Assembly: GCA_023678885.1 (NCBI GenBank)
Contig: CM042985.1
Span: forward strand, 21,740,465 to 21,804,464
DNA length: 64,000 nucleotides
DNA from: Pogostemon cablin
Lineage: Eukaryota > Streptophyta > Magnoliopsida > Lamiales > Lamiaceae
Direction: 5' to 3'
Part shown: piece by piece, positions 1-9,218 of the stretch
Layout: each line of letters starts with the position of its first letter
Position numbering within the stretch: position 1 is the stretch's first letter
Program-made: the position numbers and the translations under genes
The notes under the pieces: model-generated
The model's database searches: none
What the model was told of the DNA's origin: nothing
The model's input: only the letters and a program-made list of their open reading frames with translations

Positions 1-218
1 GGGGAATTGGTTTTTGCGGCCATGTTGAAATTTTAATCGATTTTGATGTGACGATTTTTTACAATTTGCCTAATGTTCAGTGGTTTTTGGTTGTGTTTTT
101 CTTATACGGAGATACTCATGAATGATATTATGTGGAACAATTTCTGAAGTTGTGCTCTAGATTATACCTAATGAGGTTGTGTTGAAGTTTGAACACTCAG
201 TTTTGGAAATCAGGAGGT

Positions 219-678
219 AGGTTCGACCAAGTTTAGCAGTGGTTCGACCAGAGCCAGAGGTCGAACAAAAGCAGAGGAAGTCGAACCGGTGTTGAAAGTT
301 GTCCAGAGAGGAGGTTCGACCAAAGCCATAGTGGTTCGACCTGACCATGAGGTCGAACCTATGGTCGAACCTGACATTGAAAGTTGTCCAGAGAGGAGGT
401 TCGACCAAAGCTATAGTGGTTCGACCTGATCATGAGGTCGAACCTAAGGTCGAACCTGTCAGTCGGAAGCACTCTGTTTTCCAGAAGAGAGGTTCGACCA
501 ATTCATGAAAGGTTCGACCTGTTTAGCAAGTCGAATCCCTGGTCGAACCAGGAAGATTGTTTGTCCAGAAGAGAGGTTCGACCTCGCCATCCATGGTTCG
601 ACCAGTACAGGTGGTCGAACCTGAGGTCGAACCAAGCCAGGTACACGTTTTAAGTTCGAATTTTCAGAGGGGTTCGAT
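219..678. repeat. F-F-R-R inverted-repeat array upstream of the env-like ORF
   Basis: About 20 copies of the 9-mer GGTTCGACC (F) or its reverse complement GGTCGAACC (R), some with one or two mismatches, are spaced by 2-25 bases. They fall into modules of the order F-F-R-R. Two near-identical modules of about 85 bp start at 298 and 383, each led by GTTGTCCAG. Short reading frames that cross the array are by-products of the repeat. The array lies 200-660 bases before the start codon at 883. The function is unknown; an internal promoter or enhancer is a guess. Confidence 0.85.
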
Positions 679-882
679 CACTTTTTCGAAACATCAAACC
701 TCGAACCCTCTTCGAACCTCTACACCCTTGCACAAATTCTTCAATTACACTTGATTTCGCACCGATTACACAACAATACACCTTGAATTATCGATTTGGT
801 CGCAGATTTGGGCGGATTTCGTCGCGAGTTAGGGCTGAAATCGCGTTTCTGGGTGTTTTGTGTTTTCGATCGGTTTTTCTCC

Positions 883-2930
883 ATGGGCAAGTCACAAGGT
901 ACGTTTTTTCCAACTCAATTACTCTAGGATTGAAGGTTTAGGTAAGCAATTTGATGTGTAATAGAGAATTGATGTTGAGTATGGTTGAATTTCATGGTGA
1001 ATGTTAATATTTTGATTGGTTTCATATGAATTCTTGTTTCTTGGATTGTGGTTGATTGATTATTGATAGAACTTGGATTTTTATGTGAATTAATCAAGGA
1101 TATATAATATATCATAGAATGAGCATGTTGATTTGGTGGAAATTGATAGAATTAAAGTAGTTTATGGAGGAAAGCATGTTGAATTTTTGATTGAATTACT
1201 TGAATTGCTTAATGCATGCTTGTTGGTTCTGTTTTGATAATTAAAGAAGGTATAATTGAAGATGTTTTGAAAATGTTGAATAAGCAAGTGGTGTTGAGAT
1301 GATAGTTTGTATGAATATGCATTGATGCTTGAAGTCTTGAGTAGAGTATGTGATGTGCTAGTACAATACTTGCTTTCTTGTCTTGTTGGTTGGATTGAAG
1401 TATTTGTTTTCAGGAAAGGGACAAGTATCAAGCAAAGGGAAAGGAAAAGCAGAGGAGGAGAGATCAAAGAAGAGGCATGACAGGCCTTCAAACATGGACA
1501 AAGTGACAAGAAAACTGAGGCTACAAGACCGTTTACCTGATAACTTCAAGATTAGGATGCAAGGTTGGGATGAGATTAAAGAGAAGTGGGAAGAAGTTTC
1601 AGACAAGATAGCTCGCACTCGATACCAAGATGATGAAGCGATGAGGATAATGAGAATAGGGGATGATATATTTTGGATGTTTGATCAAGTAGGGATCCGA
1701 AGATTCATGGAGCTGAAGAGGCCGACGTACTTCCATGTTACAGCGGAAGTGGTTTGTTCGTTTGAGATGGAGAAGGACCCGCTTGGATACCCCTATCAGT
1801 GTACGTTTCAGCTTGGTGGAGTGAGTAGGAGATGGACGTCTGAGGATTTCAACGAGCTGTTTGAGACACCTTTGGAGATCCCTCGTTTAGAAAGTGCTGC
1901 ATTCGGTGTAAAGCGATTTTGGAGGGAGATCACGGGGGAGATTCGTGATTACAAGACTAGACAGGCTCGTGCTTCCGCAATAAAGAACCCTGTCTTGAGG
2001 TACATGGACCGCATCCTGAGCAACACGTTGTTCGCCCGCTCGGAGGGCAGTGTTGTGTCTAGAGGAGAGTTATATGCCTTGTGGTGTATGTTGCACGGAG
2101 TGAAGTTCAACGTTGGAGCCTATTTTATTGCGCAGCTGAATCGATTCAAGACCATTGGTTTTCAAAAGGTGAATATTGGAGGGTTATTGACGATTTTGGC
2201 TGAGCATTACAACTTGGACCTCACCGGCATTACACCAGTAGAAGGAGAACCCAATTTGATTATGAGCACGTGCGCGAAGGGAGGGTTTGCCCATTTTAGA
2301 AATGGAGATTGGTTTTTCACGAGAGGTGTCAAGCCTTTCGAATTTATATTCCCCTTCGACGTGAGCAACTTGACAACTATTCGGGAAGCAAGGAATAGAC
2401 TAATGAATTCTCTAGGACACACCGCTTTATCTGTGGCAGCGAAGTCGGGGGGTGATTGGAGAGCGGTAGCACAGATGTTTGCTGAGGGAAGGATGGCTGA
2501 GTTACAGCAGATTGTTGATCGAGGAGAGTGCCGTCCACCTCAGCCACAGCAGTCTGAAGAGGAGGATCAGGTAGAGGAGCAGCCGGAGATGGAGATTCCG
2601 GAAGGAGAGCAGCATGATGCGCCTCAGCATGCTCCAGAACCGCAGCAACGGCGAGCAGTTCCAGGTACTCGGGAGCAGCTTCGCTTGATTCATGAGCAGC
2701 TGATCGCGGTGGTAGCTGCACAACAAGAGATGAACAGGCAACTCGCGCTCGCTAACGCCAACTACGCCACGCTGAACGAAAGGTATTCTGCCTTGGATGA
2801 GCGTGTTGGTAGAGTGAGTAGTCGAGTTGATATGATGGACAAACACATTACCAGTTTGTGCCGAGCTGTGGAAAATAGAATGAATGAGGATGACGATGAT
2901 GATGAGGATGATGATGCTCCTAAGGAGTAG
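883..2930 (+). CDS. Athila env-like / ORF-1 family protein, spliced
   Basis: Coding sequence proposed as 883-898 joined to 1414-2930, giving 510 residues. The start lies in a good context (CTCCATGGG), and the 16-base first exon joins in phase to the long second exon after a GT-AG intron. Without splicing, the long frame has no ATG near its beginning. Residues about 1-30 are very basic (Gly/Lys/Ser/Arg). Residues about 60-330 match the plant Athila ORF-1 / plant transposon protein family in my judgement: GDDIFWMFDQVGIRRF, FQLGGVSRRW and FNVGAYFIAQLNRF are recognisable and recur in element C. A Pro/Gln/Glu-rich linker follows, then a predicted coiled coil (about 425-490) and an acidic Asp/Glu tail. 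I see no signal peptide or clear membrane segment, so the env-like name rests on position after pol. The frame has no stop or frameshift, unlike all other element genes here. Confidence 0.75.
899..1413 (+). other. Putative intron in the leader of the env-like gene
   Basis: The 515-base interval starts GTACGT, ends TTGTTTTCAG and is T-rich with many stops. It separates a 16-base coding exon from the main exon and restores an ATG-initiated frame. The assignment is based on splice signals and frame only. Confidence 0.6.
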
Positions 2931-4216
2931 TTTCAGGTTTTCTTTTGGTTTCTCCGATTCATCTTATCTCCCATTCTTCTTTTTATTTTTACAGATTGGG
3001 GTGTGATTCATGTGTGAGTGGAATGTACTTGATATAGTTGATCTTGTATCGTTGCTCTGTATGGGTGTTGATTATGTGCATTCATATGTTTACGTGTTTA
3101 TTTTCATTTGGAAAGAGCATGAATAATTTGTTAAGTATATGGAATTCATGAGGAATTGATTTTGATTATGTGCTATGAGGAGTATTAGGAATTGATTACC
3201 TATGTGAGGATTTGAGCCTTCATCATGATTAATCATGATAGTTTATTCTTGAGAGAATCATTCGTATGAACGTATTCTAGAACTTGGCTTGGAGTCTTGT
3301 GTGAAACTTACAATTGATGAAATATTAGGATATGATCTTAGGCCATTTTTGATTAATTGAGTCACTTAGCCAAATTTCACCTTTCCTAATGATCTTATAA
3401 ATCTTTGGTAGCCCTGTTTGAGCCTTTTAAAAGCTTTTTCTTTGGCAAGCCAGATATACGAGCTTTAATTACCTTATTTGAGCTTTGAAAATACCCTATC
3501 CATTGGTAGAGAGAATAAGGTGAATGAGTGTGGAACAAAGGGAAGATGGAATGAGGTTCGGTAAGAAATATGCATGGTTAAATCTTGTTAGGGATAGTGC
3601 CTGAAATTGGTACCCCGAATTGCTTATACATGGGGCTTGAAGTTTCTAAGAAACAGCCGAACGATGTTCGAGAAGGGTAGTGCCTATAACTGGTACCCGA
3701 GCAATTAAAAGAAGAATGATGTTGATGCAAGGAAGAGAAGGAAAATTGATAATTGCAAGTGCAAGAGAAGAATTGGAGGAGAATATGAAGCCGAATGGGA
3801 AATCAAGAACCTCCAAGGTAACTCTCTACTAGTGTATTAAGTTACTATGATCAAATTTTCCTACCCTTTCCAAAGAGCCAACATTACAACCTAGAAACAA
3901 GTCCTTTGTGATCCTAGTGTTAATCTAATGTAAGTTGATTTCTGAGACCTTTGCCAAGCTTATGGTTACGCGTGAATATGAATTGATATGAGTGTTTATA
4001 CTAGCCTATAGTGCCTCACGCACGAGTGAATGAGAGTAAAGACTTATCTTGTCAGTGAGATTACTTAGTGCTCCGAATGGTGTGTGATTAGATTGATTTT
4101 ACATGAGTGACATATTTGATGCAAGTAATTCTTGTTTGATTCAATGAAGTGGCATGTGTAATATGTGTTGTACTTGATCTTGTTGAATTATACACGACTC
4201 CTGTGGTTTAAATTGG
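2931..4216 (+). other. 3' untranslated region of element A
   Basis: No gene is seen. The stretch resembles the regions 31830-33406 of element B and, on the minus strand, 12970-14150 (K). All three share a block reading GAGTCACTTAGCCAAA followed by a Leu/Ala-like GTAGCCC block, and two or three copies of a motif of the form TAGTGC..AAA..GGTACC (here near 3594 and 3675). This looks like a conserved non-coding module between the last ORF and the polypurine tract. Confidence 0.6.
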
Positions 4217-4252
4217 TTGCCTCGGGACGAGCAACATGTAAGTTTGGGGGTT
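4217..4252 (+). promoter_or_regulatory. Pre-PPT hairpin and polypurine tract of A
   Basis: TTGCCTCGGGACGAGCAA (4217-4234) can pair TTGC.TCG with CGAGCAA around a GGA loop. It is followed by AAGTTTGGGGGTT, the polypurine tract that primes plus-strand DNA synthesis, directly before the LTR at 4253. The same arrangement occurs in B, C and D. Confidence 0.8.
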
Positions 4253-4469
4253 TGATGAGTGTGTAAATTCACAAGTTTGGCGCTATGTTTTGTGCTAGTT
4301 TTGGAGAGTTTTGATGTGGAAATAGGTGGAAAACCTATATATATTGTGAAATAGCATGAATCAGATGTTAGTGGAGCTATTTGAGTGTTTTCTTAGCAAA
4401 AACGGAGTGAAAGAGCCAAGAATCAAAGAGACGGAGTCGAAGCCACGCGAACCGCCCAAGAAGTAGGTG

Positions 4470-4829
4470 GGTTCGACCTGGCTGGAGGAGGGTTCGACCT
4501 CTCCAGCAGGTCGAACCAACGTTGCTGGACAATACAGAGAAAGGTTCGACCACGACTCAGTTGGTTCGACCTGGCCATCAGGTCGAACCATGGTCGAACC
4601 AGTTTGCAAGAAGGAGGATTCGACCACGATGTTAGGGTTCGACTTGCCCGTTGGTCGAATCGGGAGCAAGAGTTGTCCAGTGCTGAGGTTCGACCTGGGG
4701 TTCGACCAAGACCTAAGTGGTTCGACCTGTCCAGAAGGTCGAACCTGTGCAGAATTCTTCCAGTAGCGGGGTTCGACCTGGGGTTCGACCTGTGGCTCGG
4801 GGTTCGACCTACTTGACGTGGTCGAACCT
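4470..4829. repeat. F-F-R-R inverted-repeat array in U3 of A
   Basis: About 18 copies of GGTTCGACC or GGTCGAACC lie within 360 bp, in modules such as F-F-R, F-F-R-R and F-F-F-R. Several modules are led by GTCCAG, like the array at 219-678. It ends about 95 bp before the TATA box. Confidence 0.85.
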
Positions 4830-4923
4830 GTGTGCGAGAACTTACCTTATCCGGATTTTCGAGGCCGAAACGCGTGAGATCACTTAGAAAGCCCATTCCA
4901 AGCCCTAGAGACGTGATTACAAG

Positions 4924-4931
4924 TATAAAAG
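4924..4931 (+). promoter_or_regulatory. TATA box of the A LTR
   Basis: TATAAAAG followed by GAGAC; the equivalent site in the B 5' LTR is TATAAAAGGGG at 28305. Transcription of the element probably starts about 30 bases downstream. Confidence 0.6.
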
Positions 4932-5920
4932 GAGACTAATACAGAGAATAAAGAGAGCTTTTGATCGTCAATCGTATGAGAGACAAGAGTAGAGGTGGTG
5001 ATCCATTCGGAGGGGCTGTGACAGAGGTTCACTGAAGGTTCAAGTAAGAATGATTAATCTAACCATGATTGTTCCTAGATCAATCATGGGCTAGAACCAC
5101 CTTGGTAGTTCTAGGGTTATGAAAGTTTCATGATGTAATTCGTGTTTCGTGTGTAAAACTCCGTACAACACTACCTGTGGTTTGTTTTATATAAGATTGC
5201 ATATTTAATCCATACTCATAGTCGTTTTGTGCATCAATGATCGTTGTGTAGAGTCTGAATACATAACATGGTTATTGATTGAGTGCGTTCACTACTGAGC
5301 AGGGTTTATTGTTATAATTCTAAGTGAAGGGATTCCGAAGTATTATTAGAACTGTCTTATATGAATATTCATGAATTGAATTGAATTCAGGTTGATGAAT
5401 AGGATGAAGAGTATAACTTTATAGTACCTAAAAAGGGAGATCAAATCGGGTTAGATTCTAGACGTAGAAGATAATGGATTATGATAGTACCTAGAAAGGG
5501 GGGTGAAGCATATCTCTTGCTCCGATGTTATTCACACGTGTCAAGCGCATATTTACTTGTGTCTATAGAGTAAACTTGCATGGTCTAGTGATGCGTCCAC
5601 AAACCACAGGGCAGAGTCGGACACCATCATACGAAAATACGAATTGCTAGTGAAACTGGATGACCCAATGAACTACCTATCATTCTTATTGATCACAACT
5701 CACTTCTCTCTACTTTTGCTATTTCTTTTGTTAATTCGATTAGAAGTTACTATCCATTAAACCTTTACAATTACCAACATAGTCTAAAATATACTAGAAG
5801 ATCACAAAATTGATATTTACTCGTCCCGTGGGTTCGATATTGTAACTTGGTCATCTTCGCGACTACAATTGATATCCTTATACTTGAGGATTAATTTGTG
5901 TGTTGAGAAAACCCCTATCA

Positions 5921-7687
5921 ACGACCCACGGCCTCCTCATCCTCCTCCTCCATTTCCGACGCCCAAGTTTTTTTAGTATTAACTTGGGCGGGCTGTTTAC
6001 CATCACGCCTATTGATCCTCCAATATCAGGATCCAATTCATCCAGGATTTGGTATTTCCCAGACGTGACCTCTCTCTTTTTGTGAGTAAGTTGAGGGGCC
6101 GTGGCCTTCTTCTTCCTACTCCTGTTTCTCTTTTTCTTCGCTTTATTTTTCCTTGTTTCCACCTGCTGAAACCCCTCCTCATCAACCCCTTCTTCCACCC
6201 ATGTGGACTCCTGTGGATTCTCCTTCTCCCCCTTATCTCCACCATCAAGTTCGTCACAATCACTAGCTAAGTGGCCGAACTTCCTGCACTTAGTACAATA
6301 CGCCAGGAGACATTCATACAGCACAGTTTGAGAGTAGTTCGCTCCTCGGTAGTTGAAAGTGACCTCCTTCGGGAGCTCCTGGGAGACATCAATATCCACT
6401 CGCACACGCACGAATGATACTTTGTCCGCTTTAGCGGAAGTATCGTCCACCATAATTGGTCTACCAACCAATGAGGCCACCTTGCTAATGTAGTTCTTCG
6501 ACCACAACTCCAATGGAAATGACGGAAGACGGATCCAGACCGGGACATGGGAGATTTCCCTGTCACTAAACTGAAAAGCTCGCGGGAGCCTTTCAAGCAT
6601 AAGGTATCATTCCCATATGGAGTGGAGAGCTTTGTCCAGCACTTTTCGCACATCTTCCTCCGAGCAAAGACGGAAGATAATCCATCCCGATTGGTGCATG
6701 ACGATGGTGTATTTGACTCCCCACGTCCGACAGATGGCATGAAAGCTTGCATGCCCAGGAAACATCCCGAGAAATACCCCACCAGTGTGTATTTCCAAGC
6801 ATCAAAGTCATCCTTCGGATCCAGGTAGGCCACTCCATCGCAGGGTGAGATGTATTCGAGTTTTCTATCCGGATCAATATTATTCTTGTTGACAAACTTA
6901 GAGTAGTCAACCGGTTTCTTGGGAGCAGAACCCTTGCCCGAATCGTCCTACAACGCGCGCTGAGAGCATTGTCCGCCCTGCTGCTGAGACCCTGATGCCG
7001 CGCCCTTGCACATGCGCGTGTCGTCTGGGGCTTGCCCAGCACTCCCGCCCACGCTCGGCGCAACCTGCCGAGTCAGAAAGCCAGATGCGTGCGCTGAGTT
7101 GTGCTACCGAGGGTTGCCCTGCGTCTGCCGAGGGTGAGCCCCATCTTCCCGAGAAGTCTTGGCACTCCCGATAGTCTCGGCACCCAACCGAGTGGTGTCA
7201 CCTGGCCCCTGCCCAAGTCGAGTCTAGGCGCTAGCCTATCGAGGATCTCCGCCCGCCTGTCGAGAGGGTGAGGCCAGGGGGGTCGCCACGTCCAGCCGAC
7301 GTCGGGCGCCCGGGGTAGTACTGCGCCTCCCCTCTGTCGAGGATTTTCTCCTTGGGCTAGGGTTCCAGACGATAGGTACCACTGGGGTTGTGTCATCCAT
7401 GGCCATGTCCACCAACCCTTGCGTGGGACTTCCGGACCAGCGAGCCTCCGTTGTGTCCGCCACGACAAGGGCCATGGAGCCAACATTGATCTCTGTCTCC
7501 ATCTCCATCCGGTCGGCCACTATGGATCGCGCCAAGGCGGCGCCAACATCCAGATGTGGATTATCCACCAAAACTGCTTCCTTGAGTGTTTTCTTCCATT
7601 CAATGTCCTTCGTACGGTCCGTTCATCGCTCACACGCACATCCATCAATGCCTTGGATGGCATCCTACTCCTTGATTTCTTCCCCAT
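5921..7687 (-). pseudogene. LINE ORF1 (DUF4283 plus zinc knuckle), frameshifted and truncated
   Basis: ORF1 encodes the nucleic-acid-binding protein of L1-type LINEs. The likely start is the ATG at 7687-7685, in front of a basic N-terminus. At least two frameshifts follow, near 7580 and 6600. The DUF4283-like part is read in pieces (FDAWKYTLVGYFSGCFLGMQ, then IFRLCSEEDVRKVLDKAL, then VPVWIRLPSFPLELW and KVASLVGRPIMVD). It ends in a zinc knuckle CTKCRKFGHLASDC at about 6300-6255, followed by a Lys/Arg-rich stretch. The frame then crosses into the LTR of A, so its last 13 or so codons are not LINE sequence. The 7000-7400 part is GC-rich, Pro/Arg/Gly-rich and poorly conserved. Confidence 0.8.
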
Positions 7688-7970
7688 GAGAGAAAAACCT
7701 AGGCGGATAGCATGAACAAGGGATGTTTCTCTACCACTGTCGTGGAGAGCGGTGTGATCAAATCGGCCATTGTCGGCGAGAGGCGCCAGCAACGAAGAGA
7801 GATGATCGGGCAACGTCGAATGATGATCGTCGAGGCTGCGGGCGAGAGACGCCGACAGCCGTGTGGTTTCTTGCGTGAAAATTTAGGGAGCAAATTTTGG
7901 AACCTTAGTTCTGAAAATTTTTCACGCGCAATAACTCCCTCGAAAAAAAACTTGCCAAAACAGTGAAGTA
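5921..7970 (-). mobile_element. L1-type LINE, 5' part, cut by element A
   Basis: A minus-strand non-LTR retrotransposon of the plant L1 type. The GC-rich 5' UTR (7700-7966), with repeated CTCTCGCC-like words, precedes a broken ORF1. ORF2 and the poly(A) tail would lie left of element A, outside the window. The junction at 5920/5921 is exactly the LTR end of A, so A jumped into ORF1. The 5' end is placed near 7970 because Athila LTR sequence resumes there. Confidence 0.75.
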
Positions 7971-9218
7971 AGAGAAAACTGTCACAAAAATTCGACCTTG
8001 CACAAAAATTCGGTCGAATATTTGTGAAAATCACCACCTGTGAAGAAAATAAGTTTTAATTCCCTTTTTGGCTACTTTTTCTCCAAGTTTTGGATTGGAG
8101 AATCAACCCTAGCCTCTATTTTTTTGGTGACACACACACATCACACAAAATTCTCTCCATTTTACACCATCATCTTCATTCATTCTTCATCCATCCATCT
8201 ATACTTGAACTCCTCCATCAAATCCACCATCCAAGTGATCAAGAAAGCAAGGGAGAGTGAGATCACAAGAAGAAGTAGAAGAACTCCATTGAAGACCTTC
8301 AAAGAGGGAATCTAATTCTAATTTTGTGACTTTCTTTATAGTTGATCATGGTTTGTAAGGATTTTAATGTCTATGTTGAATTTCTTATGACTATGAGAGG
8401 CTAATCTCCTTTGTGATATTAACTCCATGATTGGTGTTGGATAATTTAGTTTTATGCAAATTAATTTTAATCTTGAATAGTCTTATGTTATTTCTATCAT
8501 TGATTTTTAATTGCTTGATGTATATGGTTGATTTGTGTGATTAATTGTCATAAGCATGTGATTAGATTGGTAAATCAATTACATGTTTAGGATAGTTCAT
8601 TGAATCATTTCATCATACACTTCATGTGCATTAATTTAGAATGAGATAGGTATATCCTTCTAAATTTGAAACCCTTTGATAGAACATTTGATTAGCTTAA
8701 TCGAGAGATTAGTTAATTAGATGAGGAGGCCCAAGCCATTAGTGAATTCATAGTACCTTAAAAGGAAATATTGCCTATAATTTAGTACCTAATTAGGAAC
8801 TCGTAGTGTAATTAGTTCCTATTGGGAGGTGTTCGCTATGGTCTCTATCCTTTGTGCTTTTGGGAGCTTTATTGAGGGCATACATCCTATACTTCATGGT
8901 AGAGAATTTAGGTAGAATTAGTGATTGCTCCTATACCATGTCCATGATAGATTATAATCAATTGCATGATTACTTTCTTATCTATGCCATAATTGTTGCT
9001 AATCTCATCCTTGCATCATTTGGAACCCATTTATCTTGCATTCATTTAATCATTTACTTCTTGCATTAGTTTAATTGCATTCATTTGCATCTTATCCTCC
9101 TTTCCTATCGTCCTTATAAAATCACGATAAACTTGAGATCGCTTAAGCTCTAGTACCTACCTCCCTTGGGTTCGATAAATTCTTTAATTGGTCATCCCAA
9201 CTACAATCTGACCAATCA
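7971..9218 (+). repeat. 3' part of an H-type Athila LTR
   Basis: Sequence from about 8330 to 9218 matches the solo LTR at 24232-26069 (GGTTTGTAAGGA, GAGAGGCTAATCTCC, CTAGTACC, GGTCATCCCAA, ending in AATCA). Its upstream edge has one arm pair, ATTCGACC and GGTCGAAT (7998-8028), and a CACCACCTGTG block as in the B LTR. It is truncated on the left by the LINE, so the LINE inserted into this LTR. The small reading frames here have no coding character. Confidence 0.7.

Larger units (their letters stand above)
1..5920 (+). mobile_element. Athila-like Ty3/gypsy element A, 3' part
   Basis: This is the 3' portion of an Athila-lineage LTR retrotransposon. It runs off the left edge, so its 5' LTR, gag and pol are not in the window. 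In order it holds spacer, an inverted-repeat array, an env-like ORF with a leader intron, a long 3' UTR, a hairpin, a polypurine tract and a complete 3' LTR (TGATGAG to CTATCA). The first 120 bases resemble 31730-31830 of element B, the stretch after the pol region there. The right end lies inside a LINE, so A inserted into the LINE. Its 5-bp target duplication should begin ACGAC at 5921, but the other copy lies outside the window. The intact ORF suggests A is younger than the surrounding elements. Confidence 0.85.
4253..5920 (+). repeat. 3' LTR of element A
   Basis: The LTR is 1668 bp, begins TGATGAGTG after the polypurine tract and ends CCTATCA. U3 carries the F-F-R-R array (4470-4829), and a TATA box follows at 4924. 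The R/U5 part (about 5060-5600, with CATGGGCTAGAACC, CTCCGTACAACACTACCTGT and GATAGTACCTAGAAAG) is clearly related to the LTR of B. Near the end is CCGTGGGTTCGATA, a motif shared by the Athila-like LTRs here. Confidence 0.85.

Noticed and set aside
432..653. Open frames running through the arm arrays (also 157-408, 4423-4896, 4467-4766)
   Set aside because: They arise because the repeated TTCGACC words lack stops; the frames are in both strands and read as Arg/Ser/Phe-Asp repeats without a family.
219..678. The regular direct and inverted repeats look a little like a CRISPR array
   Set aside because: The units are 9-bp arms in both orientations with variable spacing, inside a plant retrotransposon; there are no cas genes and this is nuclear plant DNA.
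2207..2846. Minus-strand frames opposite the env-like gene
   Set aside because: Shadows of a well-supported plus-strand coding exon with no resemblance to known proteins.
4924..5160. A tRNA gene suggested by GGTTCGA-like words
   Set aside because: The words fit part of a B box, but no A box, acceptor stem or cloverleaf could be found around any of them in the window.
8040..9069. Two frames of 91 and 71 codons as small genes
   Set aside because: They lie within the H-type LTR and match the non-coding LTR at 24232-26069, where the frames are not kept.
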